The notes beneath the pieces were generated by a model that saw only the letters and a list, made by a program, of their open reading frames with translations, was not told where the DNA came from and did no database searches. From Solobacterium sp. (lineage in GTDB: Bacteria; Bacillota_I; Bacilli_A; Erysipelotrichales; Erysipelotrichaceae): a stretch of DNA of 64,000 nucleotides. Made by a program: the position numbers and the translations under genes. Location of the stretch: contig JAFWEW010000031.1 in the NCBI GenBank assembly GCA_017512725.1, positions 86,353 through 150,352 of the forward strand. The letters run 5' to 3'. Positions 36,026-45,242 of this stretch are shown piece by piece (the first letter of the stretch is position 1; every line of letters starts with the position of its first letter).

Positions 36026-37299
36026 GAGGCTTTCCCTCCCGTCACAATGTCAATCAGCTCCTTCTCGCTGTAAAAGCGGGCTTTGCTGTAATAGCGGAGC
36101 TTGTTGGATGCGGTAATGATGCGGATCTTGTCGGTCAGCGGATTCGAGGTAAAGGACAGCGGGCAGAGGCCGCTTACCGTTACACCGATCTTTTTCAGGT
36201 TATCTGCCTTTTCCGGGAACTCGCTGTTAAATGCTTCGATGACATCCGGTGCAGCGCAGAAGATCATCGGCAGAACCACTTTATCGCGGCCGTTTTTCGC
36301 AAGTCCTTCCTTCAGGCGGTCGGTCCAGATACAGAGCTGCTGTTTGGAAAAATGCGGGCAGCCGGCAAAAGCGAGCTGCGGTTCGCCTTCGCTTTCCCAC
36401 GGCATGGGATAGCTGGCTTTTACCCGGGCGATCTCTGCATCATCAATCACAAATACCTGTGCAGTTTCTTTGATCAGCGATTCCCCGAGGTTTACCGCTT
36501 CCGGGGTCAGATGGTCGACATGATAGAGGCCGACGGAACCGTTGGAGGCGGCAGCTGCGCCCATATCCTTAAGGTAATCCTTTACGGTCTGAGTGAGCTC
36601 AGTGCCAAGCAGCCTGTCCAGGCCTTTGATATACGGCACATCTTCGACGCATTTGAATCCGATCGCTGAGCCAAGCAGCTGCGGTTCCGGCAGTTCACTG
36701 CACTGAACATCGATGATCCAGTCGGCTTTTCTTCCTTGATCCGTAAGCAGTCCGAACTCCGGCACATAGCCGAGGATGTTCGACATCAGTTCAAGGATGC
36801 CGGAGTTGCGGTTACAGCGGGCGCCGATTACCGAGTTGACGTAGGAAACGGCTGAGGATTCGGCCCATCCGAGAATATCTCCGTACTTCGGAATATTGCC
36901 GACTTCCTCCATGTAAGCCGTACACGTATAGGCATTTTTGTCTTTGATGCCCATGCGTTCCCACTGTTTCTCCATTCGCTTCTGATTGGAGAAAATAAGT
37001 TTGAACATTGCCTTGTCCGCAAGGCTGACCGGTACATGATCTTCCGTGCCTCTTGGATCGGTGGTAAATGCCTGGCGCGGAATGGCGCCGCCGTCGGTAA
37101 GACGGTCCATGAGATCAAATACCGGTGTCCACGTCATGGATCCGGTTCCGATCACGGCATGACCCATCGGTCCGGTGATCTTCACCATGCGCTCTGCGCC
37201 GAACGCTTCACCGTACATGATCAGCGTCTTCAGCACCTTGCGCATCGCTTCTCCCTGTTCGCCCCGTTCCACGGACAACAGTTCTTCGTTGAGAATCAT
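36022..37299 (-). CDS. Aconitase X catalytic subunit, DUF521
   Basis: The protein is 425 aa. It has the AcnX core with likely iron-sulfur cysteines in GARCNRNSG, AFAGCPHFS and VSGLCPLSF. GGAAGGAG precedes the ATG. The enzyme family dehydrates hydroxy-carboxylates by an aconitase-like mechanism. The downstream reductase suggests that the resulting double bond is then reduced. No proline racemase or isoprenoid genes are near, so neither known substrate is supported by context. Confidence 0.88.
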   Translation of the reverse strand: MILNEELLSVERGEQGEAMRKVLKTLIMYGEAFGAERMVKITGPMGHAVIGTGSMTWTPVFDLMDRLTDGGAIPRQAFTTDPRGTEDHVPVSLADKAMFKLIFSNQKRMEKQWERMGIKDKNAYTCTAYMEEVGNIPKYGDILGWAESSAVSYVNSVIGARCNRNSGILELMSNILGYVPEFGLLTDQGRKADWIIDVQCSELPEPQLLGSAIGFKCVEDVPYIKGLDRLLGTELTQTVKDYLKDMGAAAASNGSVGLYHVDHLTPEAVNLGESLIKETAQVFVIDDAEIARVKASYPMPWESEGEPQLAFAGCPHFSKQQLCIWTDRLKEGLAKNGRDKVVLPMIFCAAPDVIEAFNSEFPEKADNLKKIGVTVSGLCPLSFTSNPLTDKIRIITASNKLRYYSKARFYSEKELIDIVTGGKAS

Positions 37300-37345
37300 A
37301 CGCTTTGACTCCTTCCAATTATGATTTGCAAATCCTTATAAGCCA

Positions 37346-37440
37346 ATTGTAGCAGGCTCATGCGTGCAGGAAAGGCCCTTTGCCGGGAAAACCGTTTTTT
37401 TTGCGTCAGATTTTGAGAAGTGTGCTAAAAAGATTACAGG
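37346..37440. promoter_or_regulatory. Conserved upstream block A (AcnX operon / reductase divergent region)
   Basis: This stretch contains CATGCGTGCAGG, a CCGGG segment, GCGTCA and TGTGCTAAAA in the same order as a block upstream of the cyclase gene (38966-39052). On the minus strand TACAAT (37352-37347) is a plausible -10 for the AcnX operon; the -35 is poor, fitting an activator-dependent promoter. Confidence 0.55.
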
Positions 37441-37506
37441 AAATGAGACAAGACTCTTTTCGATGTACCGATTCACAATACGAAAGGAGTCAGATAGGGA
37501 GATCGT

Positions 37507-38082
37507 ATGACATTATTTATCAATGCCTGTGTAAGAGAAGAATCGAGAACGAAACTGCTTGCGGACTACCTGCTTTCCCGATGGAACGACCGGGTTGAGG
37601 AAGTCTGCCTGAGTGAACTCCGGTTCCCCATAACGGATGAATTTTTTCTGAACAGACGGAACCAGCTGATCGGTGCCGGCGCGTTTCAGGAACATCATTT
37701 CGATCTGGCCAATCAGTTTGCACAGGCGGAGCGGATCGTTATCGCGGCACCTTACTGGGACCTGTCGTTTCCTGCTTCCCTGAAACAGTACATTGAGTAT
37801 ATTAATGTTCTGGGCATCACATTCTCCTATACGCCGGAAGGCACCCCGCAGGGACTGTGCAGGGCAAAGGACCTGTACTATGTCTCCAGTGCCGGAGGAA
37901 CCTTTGTGCCGGAAGAATTCGGGTTCGGCTATATCAAATCCCTGGCCGAGAATTTTTACGGAATCCCGTCCGTACATCTGATTCAGGCAGCAGGACTGGA
38001 TATTGACGGGGCGGATGAGGAGGCGATCCTGCGCCGCTGCAGAGAATCCATCGATTCCCGGTTCCCAAGGGATTCCCACTGA
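37507..38082 (+). CDS. FMN-dependent NAD(P)H quinone/azo-reductase-like flavoprotein
   Basis: The protein is 191 aa with a flavodoxin-like fold. IVIAAPYWDLSFPASLKQYIEY and GITFSYTPEG are typical of AzoR/AcpD-type NADH oxidoreductases, and SSAGGTF is the second flavin loop. It would pass electrons from NAD(P)H to quinones, azo compounds or other acceptors. It is divergent from the AcnX operon and shares its conserved promoter region. Confidence 0.85.
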   Translation: MTLFINACVREESRTKLLADYLLSRWNDRVEEVCLSELRFPITDEFFLNRRNQLIGAGAFQEHHFDLANQFAQAERIVIAAPYWDLSFPASLKQYIEYINVLGITFSYTPEGTPQGLCRAKDLYYVSSAGGTFVPEEFGFGYIKSLAENFYGIPSVHLIQAAGLDIDGADEEAILRRCRESIDSRFPRDSH

Positions 38083-38097
38083 AATACGACAAACAGA

Positions 38098-38151
38098 AAA
38101 AAAGAGTGTCTGAGCCAATCCCTGCAGGGACCGGAAACGACACTCTTTTCG
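38098..38151. terminator. Bidirectional terminator between convergent genes
   Basis: AAAAGAGTGTC pairs with GACACTCTTTT; the interior holds a perfect TCCCTGCAGGGA hairpin (38119-38130). A and T runs flank both sides, serving the flavoprotein and the cyclase gene. Confidence 0.85.
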
Positions 38152-38167
38152 ATTGGAATGGATCTGC

Positions 38168-38932
38168 TTACTGTTTCGGGGTAACCGCAACGGCACGGAC
38201 CGGCAGACCGGTAGCGCCTTTGATGCGCGGCCACATGACAAAGATCAGGGCACCGGCAGGGGCGACACGGTCAAGGTTGTCGAGCACTTCAACCTGCAGT
38301 TTTCCGCTGTCCAGCACATACCGTTCGCAGGCAAGATCACCGGCTTTTGCGGCTTCTGCAGATGCGTCGGTATCGAGGGTTTCATGTCCGTTGGCTGCCG
38401 CATTGCGCTCTTCATAGATGAACTTCAGTGCTTCCAGGGACCATCCGGGGAAGTTTTCACTGCCGTCTTCCGCAATACCGGAAAGCTTGTCCATATCCGG
38501 CCAGTTCTTTGCCCAGTCGGTACGGAGGGCGACAAATGCGCCGTCCGGGATCTGTCCGTATTTCGCTTCATACGCAAGCAGGTCTTCTTTTGTTACCGCA
38601 TAATGGACATCCTCTTTTACCTTGTCGGTGATGTCGACCACGCAAAGCGGATACATCATGTTCTCCGTGGAATACGCTTCGGAGAGTTCCCGGTTGCGGA
38701 CAAAGTGTCCCGGGAAGTCGATGTGTGTACCGAACTGTCCGGGGAACTTGAATGTCTGAATCAGGCATTCGAGCATCGGGTTGCCCCAGTCGAATACGGT
38801 TTTGCATACTTCGACGGAGCCTTCGGGGATGCCGGCCCATACCGGACTGTCATTGGACATTTCGTGGGAGAGTTCTACCCATTCGTAATTATTCTTCAGA
38901 TCGTCTGCGAGCTCCCAGAGTTTGTAGGTCAT
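38168..38932 (-). CDS. Cyclase-family (kynurenine formamidase-like) metal hydrolase
   Basis: The protein is 254 aa. The metal motif QFGTHIDFPGHF corresponds to the family HxGTHxDxPxH core, with SHEMSNDSPVW before it and LRTDW later. Members hydrolyse amides or lactones such as formylkynurenine, isatin or cyclic amides. GGAGG precedes the ATG. Its promoter region shares a block with the AcnX operon, so a lactone or amide product may enter that pathway. Confidence 0.85.
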   Translation of the reverse strand: MTYKLWELADDLKNNYEWVELSHEMSNDSPVWAGIPEGSVEVCKTVFDWGNPMLECLIQTFKFPGQFGTHIDFPGHFVRNRELSEAYSTENMMYPLCVVDITDKVKEDVHYAVTKEDLLAYEAKYGQIPDGAFVALRTDWAKNWPDMDKLSGIAEDGSENFPGWSLEALKFIYEERNAAANGHETLDTDASAEAAKAGDLACERYVLDSGKLQVEVLDNLDRVAPAGALIFVMWPRIKGATGLPVRAVAVTPKQ

Positions 38933-38965
38933 GATTCTATTCCTCCTCTCAGAAATCAGTTGTTT

Positions 38966-39056
38966 TCATTCTAGCGCAAATAAAACATGCGTGTAGGGGA
39001 AGTGCCCGGTTTTCGGCGTCAAAAGAGTACGAAAATGTGCTGAAAATACCTATAAT
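38966..39056. promoter_or_regulatory. Conserved upstream block B (cyclase / zinc-ribbon divergent region)
   Basis: CATGCGTGTAGG, GCCCGG, GCGTCA and ATGTGCTGAAAA occur in the same order as in block A (37346-37440). A minus-strand TAGAAT (38974-38969) may be the cyclase -10. A perfect TATAAT (39051-39056) on the plus strand probably serves the zinc-ribbon gene. Confidence 0.55.
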
Positions 39057-39093
39057 GGGAAAAAATGAAAAAAAATAATTAAGGAGGTCCGGT

Positions 39094-39576
39094 ATGGATT
39101 TGTTTGATAAGCTGTTTCCAAAAAAAGAGAATAAGATCGACAAAGCACTTGAAGATGCCTATCAGAGTCTCGTTGGGAATAACCCTGTGACGAAGAAGGT
39201 CAACCGCATGATCAACGAGACGGCGGACCAGATTACCGGTTCCCTGGAAGAAGAACTTTACGGAAGCGCAAAGTCCCTGCCGGGAGAACATGGCGATGTG
39301 ATTGACAACTTTGAGGAACGGCGGCTGGAATGGGACAGGATGTTTGACCAGATCGAAGAGAAAGAGCTCAGTCAGTACAAGATCTGCGAGGCATGCGGCC
39401 AGATGGTGCCGTCGGATCGGGAAATCTGTCCGTACTGCGATGTGAAGCTTCCGGATCATACTGCAGCGGTACGGATCTGTCCGCACTGCGGCGCAAAGAA
39501 CCGTGCGCTCAATTTCTACTGCACCAGCTGCGGAAAGGACATGGGCCCGCTTGTGGAAGAGGGCGAAGAGAAATAG
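39094..39576 (+). CDS. Double zinc-ribbon protein
   Basis: The protein is 160 aa. The first about 95 residues are helical and charged, without a membrane segment. Two zinc ribbons follow: CEACG/CPYC and CPHCG/CTSCG. AAGGAGG precedes the ATG. A terminator separates it from the ABC transporter genes, so it may be a separate unit. A nucleic-acid- or protein-binding adaptor role is possible but not shown. Confidence 0.75.
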   Translation: MDLFDKLFPKKENKIDKALEDAYQSLVGNNPVTKKVNRMINETADQITGSLEEELYGSAKSLPGEHGDVIDNFEERRLEWDRMFDQIEEKELSQYKICEACGQMVPSDREICPYCDVKLPDHTAAVRICPHCGAKNRALNFYCTSCGKDMGPLVEEGEEK

Positions 39577-39586
39577 CCAGACGATG

Positions 39587-39620
39587 AACATGGGGTCTTG
39601 TGAATAAGCCTCATGTTTTT
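39587..39620 (+). terminator. Intrinsic terminator
   Basis: AACATGGGG and CCTCATGTT form a 9-bp stem (one G-T pair) followed by TTTTTC. It ends the zinc-ribbon gene 47 bp before the ABC transporter start. Confidence 0.75.
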
Positions 39621-39666
39621 CACACGTCCGTATTACAATGAATGAAGCTGACAGACGGAGAATGCG

Positions 39667-41850
39667 ATGAGAATTCCTGTAAGAATACAAATGACCGGAG
39701 GCGAGAACGGTGCAGCTGCGCTGTACATGATTCTCGGCTATTTTGGGAAATACGTTCCCATGGAAGAACTGCGGGAGGTATGCGTTGCCTCGAGAAACGG
39801 TTCCAATCCGGAACAGATCTGCAAAGCGGCAGCGTTTTACGGTCTGGAACCGGAAATCAAAGAACTGAACTTTGAGGAACTCAAAAAACAGAAGTTCCCG
39901 CTGATCGTTCAGTGGAGAAAGCGGTATTACGGGATCATCAAGCGGATCTCTCCCAAGCTGGTATATGCGATCGACCCTTCCAAAGGAGAGATCAAGATCC
40001 CGATTGAGAAATTTAAAACCATGTACACCGGCAAGGCGATCCTCTTTTCAAAGGGGAAAGACTTTGTGCCGGGCGGAGAAAAAGAATCGCTGCTTTCCCT
40101 GATCCTGCCGAAACTGAAGCCGCTGGTAAAGCCGATGCTCATCCTGCTGGTGCTGTCGCTGATCTGCATCTGGCTGGATATCACGCTGTCCAAGGGCATC
40201 AAGTATTTCATGGATAATGTGGTGGCGAAGGGAAATGATTTTTCCTTTCTGCCGAACTTTATTATCGACAATACCGATATCGAGGAAGACCCGAATGTAT
40301 TAAGCATATTCTCTCTGGTCTGGTTGTATGCGATCATGCTTGGCGTACTGTTCTTTACGATCTGGAAAGACCATGTGATCAACGATACCAGCCGCAGGAT
40401 GTCTGCGATGTCCGGCAGTAAGATGTTCAAGAAAATGTTTGCCCTGCCGCTGAGCTTCTTTGAACAGTACAGCGTCGGCGAACTGATGGGCCGGCTGGAT
40501 GCGAACATCAGCCTTGATAATTCCCTGGTCGAATCGCTTGTGCCGCGGGTGATCAACACCTTTATGGTGGTGTTCTATTTCATCATGTTAATGGGATACA
40601 ACCGGACGATCGCACTGATATGTCTCGCAATCGAGCTGATCAATACCGTTGTCGTACTGTACCTGCAGGAGAAAAACGCAATCGTGTCCAGGGCGATGGC
40701 AACTTCGAACAACGCACTGAACTCCTCGGTGCTCAACGGCATGAACATGATCGATACCATCAAGTCCACCGGTTCGGAAAAGGCATTCTTCAACATGTGG
40801 TACCGGTCCCAGTCCCAGGCAAATGAAAGCAAGCTGACCAGTTTCTCAATCAACCGCATCATCACCATGGTGAACAATATTCACAGTTATCTGCTCTCCG
40901 GTATCCAGCTGTTCCTGGGGGCCTATTTCATCACGCGGGGAATGTTTACCCTCGGTACGATGGCCCTGTTCCAGACCGTGCTCTCGCATATGCGCAATTC
41001 CCTGAGCAGTGCGCTCAGTTCGATCAATGCCCTGCAGACGATGCGTACCAACATTGAGCGGATCAACGATATCAACAACCGTCCGGTACGGGAAGAGATC
41101 CCGCTGCAGCCCGGCATCGAGTATGACAAGCTGCCCGGTCAGATCACGGTATCCCATGTCTGTTACCGGTACAACAAGGGTGATGAACTCGCAGTCAACG
41201 ATGTGAGCCTGGAAGTGAAGCCCGGTCAGATGGTGGCGATTGTCGGCGGAACCGGGTGCGGAAAGAGCACGCTGCTTAAGATGATGGCAGATCTGTATAC
41301 GCCGGAATCCGGTGAGATCCTGTACTCCGGAAAGCACCGGTGGGAGATCCCGGATGTCGTGTTCCATTCGTCCGTGGCCAGCGTGGACCAGGAGACGGTT
41401 GTATTTGAGGATTCCGTCTATTCCAACATCCGGATGTGGGATGAAACCATTGAAGACTATGAAGTCTATCTCGCCGCCCGCGATGCGCAGATCCATAAGC
41501 GGATCATGCGTGACCGGGACGGATACGGAGCCCAGATCCGGGAAAACGGATCCAACTTCTCCGGCGGGGAACTGCAGCGTCTGGAACTGGCAAGAGCGCT
41601 CGCCCATGAGCCGACCATGCTGTTTCTGGATGAATTCACTTCCGCGCTGGACGCATTAACGGAAAACAAGGTCATTCAGTCGATCCGCAACAAGGGAACG
41701 ACCTGTGTCATTGTTGCCCACCGTCTTTCCACAATCGTGGACTGTGACCGGATCTACGTTATGGAAAAGGGAAGGATCGTACAGGAAGGAACGCACCGTG
41801 AACTGTATGCCCAGGAAGGGCTGTACCGTCAGCTGATCGGTTCGCAATAG
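39667..41850 (+). CDS. NHLM-type bacteriocin ABC transporter with degenerate C39 domain
   Basis: The protein is 727 aa. Residues 1-130 follow the C39 double-glycine peptidase pattern (IQM, then ALYMILGYFGKYVPMEELR, SRNGSN), but the catalytic Cys of the ECGAA motif is Asn (GENGAA) and the active-site His is Tyr (QWRKRYYGII); Asp of IDPSKG remains. Six membrane helices (about 155-450) precede an intact ATPase: Walker A GGTGCGKST, signature FSGGELQR, Walker B LFLDEFTSALD, H-loop VAHRLS. It should export peptides but not cleave their leaders. GGAG precedes the ATG. The partner ABC gene follows after 12 bp. Confidence 0.82.
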   Translation: MRIPVRIQMTGGENGAAALYMILGYFGKYVPMEELREVCVASRNGSNPEQICKAAAFYGLEPEIKELNFEELKKQKFPLIVQWRKRYYGIIKRISPKLVYAIDPSKGEIKIPIEKFKTMYTGKAILFSKGKDFVPGGEKESLLSLILPKLKPLVKPMLILLVLSLICIWLDITLSKGIKYFMDNVVAKGNDFSFLPNFIIDNTDIEEDPNVLSIFSLVWLYAIMLGVLFFTIWKDHVINDTSRRMSAMSGSKMFKKMFALPLSFFEQYSVGELMGRLDANISLDNSLVESLVPRVINTFMVVFYFIMLMGYNRTIALICLAIELINTVVVLYLQEKNAIVSRAMATSNNALNSSVLNGMNMIDTIKSTGSEKAFFNMWYRSQSQANESKLTSFSINRIITMVNNIHSYLLSGIQLFLGAYFITRGMFTLGTMALFQTVLSHMRNSLSSALSSINALQTMRTNIERINDINNRPVREEIPLQPGIEYDKLPGQITVSHVCYRYNKGDELAVNDVSLEVKPGQMVAIVGGTGCGKSTLLKMMADLYTPESGEILYSGKHRWEIPDVVFHSSVASVDQETVVFEDSVYSNIRMWDETIEDYEVYLAARDAQIHKRIMRDRDGYGAQIRENGSNFSGGELQRLELARALAHEPTMLFLDEFTSALDALTENKVIQSIRNKGTTCVIVAHRLSTIVDCDRIYVMEKGRIVQEGTHRELYAQEGLYRQLIGSQ

Positions 41851-41862
41851 GCAGGTAACGTT

Positions 41863-44097
41863 ATGGGAATCTATTCAGAAGTCATACGGGAAAAAGAAAA
41901 ACAGAACCGGATCCTGGAAGAATACGCCGATGAGGCGCTTTTGAAGGATGTGCATATCCGCAAAATCGAAAGCGAAGCGGACGATGTTCAGAGTGCGCTG
42001 CTGTTTATTCTTGATAAATTCAAGGTCTCAGTCCAGCGCCAGTACGGGAAATTCAATACCGAAGAACTGCTTGAAACCATTCTGGATCCGCTGGGAATGA
42101 TGTACCGCAGTGAGGAATCCGTACTCGATGCGGCAAGAGACCGGACCGAGTATATTCTTGCGTTCCGGGAAGACGGCAAAGCCGTTGCCCTCTATCCGTC
42201 CTTTACCGGCTACCGGTGGTTCTGCCCGCACGAATACAAAAAGGGATGGGCATCCAGGGATTACATCCGGAAGCTGAAGCCGATGTGCTATGTGCTCAAT
42301 CAGCCGCTGCTGGAGACCCGTACAATCATTACGACCTTCATCATCAACGTACTGAAGTACCTGACCGTCTATGATGTTGTGATCATGCTGGGGGCAACGG
42401 CCGCAGTTTCCCTTCTGGGTCTCTATCTTCCGAAGATCAACCAGTGGGTATATAACGTCTTCCTGAAACAGGCAAACCCGGACTATCGGGCCCTGCAGAT
42501 GATGTTTGGCGTATATCTGTCCCTGAACCTGGTGAGAGGTGTGATCAGCCTGGTCAAAACGAAAGTGCTGACGCTGATCCGCAACCGGGTATCGATCCGG
42601 ATCCAGGCAGCCGTCATGGCGAAGGCTCTGCATCTGCCGAGGTCATTCTTCGCTTCCACCTCATCCGGCAAACTGTCCAAGCGGATGAGCAACTGTACGA
42701 ATCTCTCCAACATGATTCTCAATATCTTCCTGGATGTGCTGCTGAACTTTTCGTTTTCGGGCGTATATCTTGCCCAGATGCACAGCATTTCCCCGGAACT
42801 GTTCAAGCCGGCACTGATCTTCATCGTGCTCAAGCTGGTCGTTTCCATTCTCGGAGCGATTGGGAACGGCTTTATCAACCGGGAGACAATGGCGGTCGAT
42901 ATGGAGAACAACAGCTTCTTCTATTCCGTGATCCGCGGCATTCAGAAGGTCAAGGGCATGGGGGCCGAAAAGGCAGTCTATGCAAGGTGGGCGGAAATGT
43001 ACCGCACGACGCTGCACTATAACTACAACAAGCCGTTTTTCCTGCGGCACCAGGGTGCGATTCTTTCCGCACTTACGACCTGTGCGACCATCACACTGAT
43101 GGGAACTGCCGCATTCAACGATATTACCCGTGAGCAGTACATGATCTTTACCTCCTCCTACAGCATGATCGTATCGGTAGCGGGTACGGTTACCAGCGTC
43201 ATGGGACAGATCTTCCGGATGTGGATCCTTGCGGACAATGTCCGGCCGCTGTTTGAATCTGAAAATGAACAGAACAAGTCCATGGAATTTGTCCGGTTCA
43301 TCAAAGGAAACATCCGGGTTGAAAATGTCCATTTCAGTTATGATCCTGAACAGTCCCGAGGCTGTCTGAGAGGGGTTTCCCTGAAAGTTCATGCGGGTGA
43401 AAAACTGGCGATCGTCGGAGAAAGCGGCTGCGGAAAAAGCACACTGCTCAAGATCATCATGGGGCTGGAACACCCGGAACAGGGAGCCGTGTACTTTGAT
43501 GAGAAAGACATTGCCCTGATGAACCAGAAGTCCCTGCGGCAGCGGATTGGTTCCGTGTTCCAGTTCAGCAAGCTGTTCCCGGGAACGATCTATGACAATG
43601 TCGTCTTCGGCACAACGACGGAAGTAAGTGAGGAAGAAGTATGGTCTGCGCTGGATAAAGCCTGCATCGGCGACTTTATCCGCCAGCAGCCGTTAAAGCT
43701 CAACACCGAGATCTCGGAATCCAATTCCAGCGGGTTCTCCGGCGGCCAGCGCCAGCGTCTTCTGATCGCCCGTGCATTAGTCGGCAGACCGAGAGTGCTG
43801 GTACTGGATGAAGCGACCTCTGCGCTGGATAATCTGACACAGAAACAGGTCCTAGATTCCATCAATGAACTGCCCTGTACGGTGCTTATGGTTGCCCACC
43901 GGCTCTCAACCGTGATGAATTTTGACCGGATCATCATGCTGGAAGATGGAGAGATCGCAGAATCCGGCACGTATGATGAACTGATGGAACTCAATGGCAA
44001 GTTTGCCGAGCTGGTGAAAAAACAGCTGATTGATGAGGAAAAGGAAAAGAATAAGGCTTCCAAAGGAAAGAAACCGGAGCCGGTCATTGTGGCATAA
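41863..44097 (+). CDS. NHLM-type bacteriocin ABC transporter, second subunit
   Basis: The protein is 744 aa. The N-terminal about 150 residues are the cytoplasmic domain characteristic of the second NHLM/NHPM transporter. Six membrane helices (about 165-455) precede an intact ATPase with Walker A GESGCGKST, signature FSGGQRQR, Walker B LVLDEATSALD and H-loop VAHRLS. The Lys-rich tail is cytoplasmic. It probably forms a heterodimer with the preceding subunit. No HlyD-type adaptor, which usually completes this system, lies in the operon. Confidence 0.82.
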   Translation: MGIYSEVIREKEKQNRILEEYADEALLKDVHIRKIESEADDVQSALLFILDKFKVSVQRQYGKFNTEELLETILDPLGMMYRSEESVLDAARDRTEYILAFREDGKAVALYPSFTGYRWFCPHEYKKGWASRDYIRKLKPMCYVLNQPLLETRTIITTFIINVLKYLTVYDVVIMLGATAAVSLLGLYLPKINQWVYNVFLKQANPDYRALQMMFGVYLSLNLVRGVISLVKTKVLTLIRNRVSIRIQAAVMAKALHLPRSFFASTSSGKLSKRMSNCTNLSNMILNIFLDVLLNFSFSGVYLAQMHSISPELFKPALIFIVLKLVVSILGAIGNGFINRETMAVDMENNSFFYSVIRGIQKVKGMGAEKAVYARWAEMYRTTLHYNYNKPFFLRHQGAILSALTTCATITLMGTAAFNDITREQYMIFTSSYSMIVSVAGTVTSVMGQIFRMWILADNVRPLFESENEQNKSMEFVRFIKGNIRVENVHFSYDPEQSRGCLRGVSLKVHAGEKLAIVGESGCGKSTLLKIIMGLEHPEQGAVYFDEKDIALMNQKSLRQRIGSVFQFSKLFPGTIYDNVVFGTTTEVSEEEVWSALDKACIGDFIRQQPLKLNTEISESNSSGFSGGQRQRLLIARALVGRPRVLVLDEATSALDNLTQKQVLDSINELPCTVLMVAHRLSTVMNFDRIIMLEDGEIAESGTYDELMELNGKFAELVKKQLIDEEKEKNKASKGKKPEPVIVA

Positions 44098-44120
44098 GAC
44101 CTGAATAACTTGTACTGTGA

Positions 44121-44184
44121 AAAATCGCATTGGCAATATGTATGATTGATATCAAATGATCAATAAATGCCGATGCGATTTTCA
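44121..44184. terminator. Terminator between convergent genes
   Basis: AAAATCGCAT pairs with ATGCGATTTT with inner GGCA/TGCC pairs. T and A ends are suitable for both strands. Confidence 0.75.
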
Positions 44185-44211
44185 TTTCCTGAATCATTCT
44201 ATTTTTGTTCT

Positions 44212-45108
44212 TTACTTTTTGTTTTTACTGTTTTCGGAAAACGATCTCTGAAGCTGTTCAAGGAAGCGTTCCGCAATTGGAGTGAAGGCCTGATATCTGT
44301 TCCATGCAATATAAAGCTTTGTTTCAAGTTTTGGAGTTAAAGGACGAAATACAAGATCACTGCTGTCAGAGGTATCAACGAGGTGATCAAAGGTCAGCAG
44401 ATATCCAAGGCCTTCTTTTGTGAAAATGGAACCATTATAGGAAAGCCGGAAAGAGCCTTCGAGTTTCATTCTGGAAAACACGGATCCTGCCCATTCCTTT
44501 ATTTCATTATTCCATGCCTGCTCTGAGCAGAATAAAGGCAGTCCCGCAAGATCGTTTGCGCGGATTGATTTTTTGTCTGCCAGAGGATCGTCTTTTGGTA
44601 TCACGAGTCCCCATTTATCGCTTTCGGGAAATTCTATAAATTCATATTTGTGACTGTCGGGATATTCCGCAAGGACAAGAAAATCAAGCAATCCCTTATC
44701 AAGCTTGTCTGCAATCTGTTCGGTATCGCCGCTGGTGATGTGGTAGTGCAGATTCGGATAACGGTTTTTAAATTCTTTGATCACCTTGGCAAGATGCTTG
44801 ATCTGAAAAGATTCTGCCAGCCCCAGATACAGTTCACCACCTGTGATGTCATCGAGGGAAACAAATTCCTGCTCGATCTTGTCAGCCATGCGGATAAGAT
44901 CTTCGGCACGGTTTCTGAGGAGGATGCCTTCGTCTGTCAGACGGATACTGAAGCTGTGCCGAGTAAACAGTTTCCTGCCGAGTTCTTCTTCCAGAGACTT
45001 TAACTGCTTGGATAGTGTTGGCTGGGTTACATGCAGTATTTCCGCTGCCCGTGTCATGTTTTCTTCTCTTGCAACGGCAAGAAAGTAACGGAGGGATCGT
45101 ATTTCCAT
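44212..45108 (-). CDS. LysR-family transcriptional regulator
   Basis: The protein is 298 aa from the ATG at 45108, with GGCGGTG upstream. The winged HTH (RSLRYFLAVAREENMTRAAEILHVTQPTLSKQL) is canonical and the rest is a periplasmic-binding-like effector domain. It is divergent from the hydrolase/FMN-reductase operon and a perfect palindrome lies between them, so it probably controls that operon and itself in response to an unknown co-inducer. Confidence 0.9.
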   Translation of the reverse strand: MEIRSLRYFLAVAREENMTRAAEILHVTQPTLSKQLKSLEEELGRKLFTRHSFSIRLTDEGILLRNRAEDLIRMADKIEQEFVSLDDITGGELYLGLAESFQIKHLAKVIKEFKNRYPNLHYHITSGDTEQIADKLDKGLLDFLVLAEYPDSHKYEFIEFPESDKWGLVIPKDDPLADKKSIRANDLAGLPLFCSEQAWNNEIKEWAGSVFSRMKLEGSFRLSYNGSIFTKEGLGYLLTFDHLVDTSDSSDLVFRPLTPKLETKLYIAWNRYQAFTPIAERFLEQLQRSFSENSKNKK

Positions 45109-45142
45109 ATCAGCACCGCCTTTTCTATGATATGCCAAACAG

Positions 45143-45158
45143 GAATATCACGATATTC
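45143..45158. promoter_or_regulatory. Inverted repeat, probable LysR operator
   Basis: GAATATCACGATATTC has 6-bp perfect arms around CACG. It sits 35 bp upstream of the lysR start and 85 bp upstream of the divergent small gene, the usual place for a LysR binding site. Confidence 0.5.
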
Positions 45159-45242
45159 ATTATAACCATTAGCGAGGATGGCTGTCAGCGAGTTAAATGG
45201 GAGATGTAAAGAACAGACAAGCTTATGAATGTGAGGTTTTTC

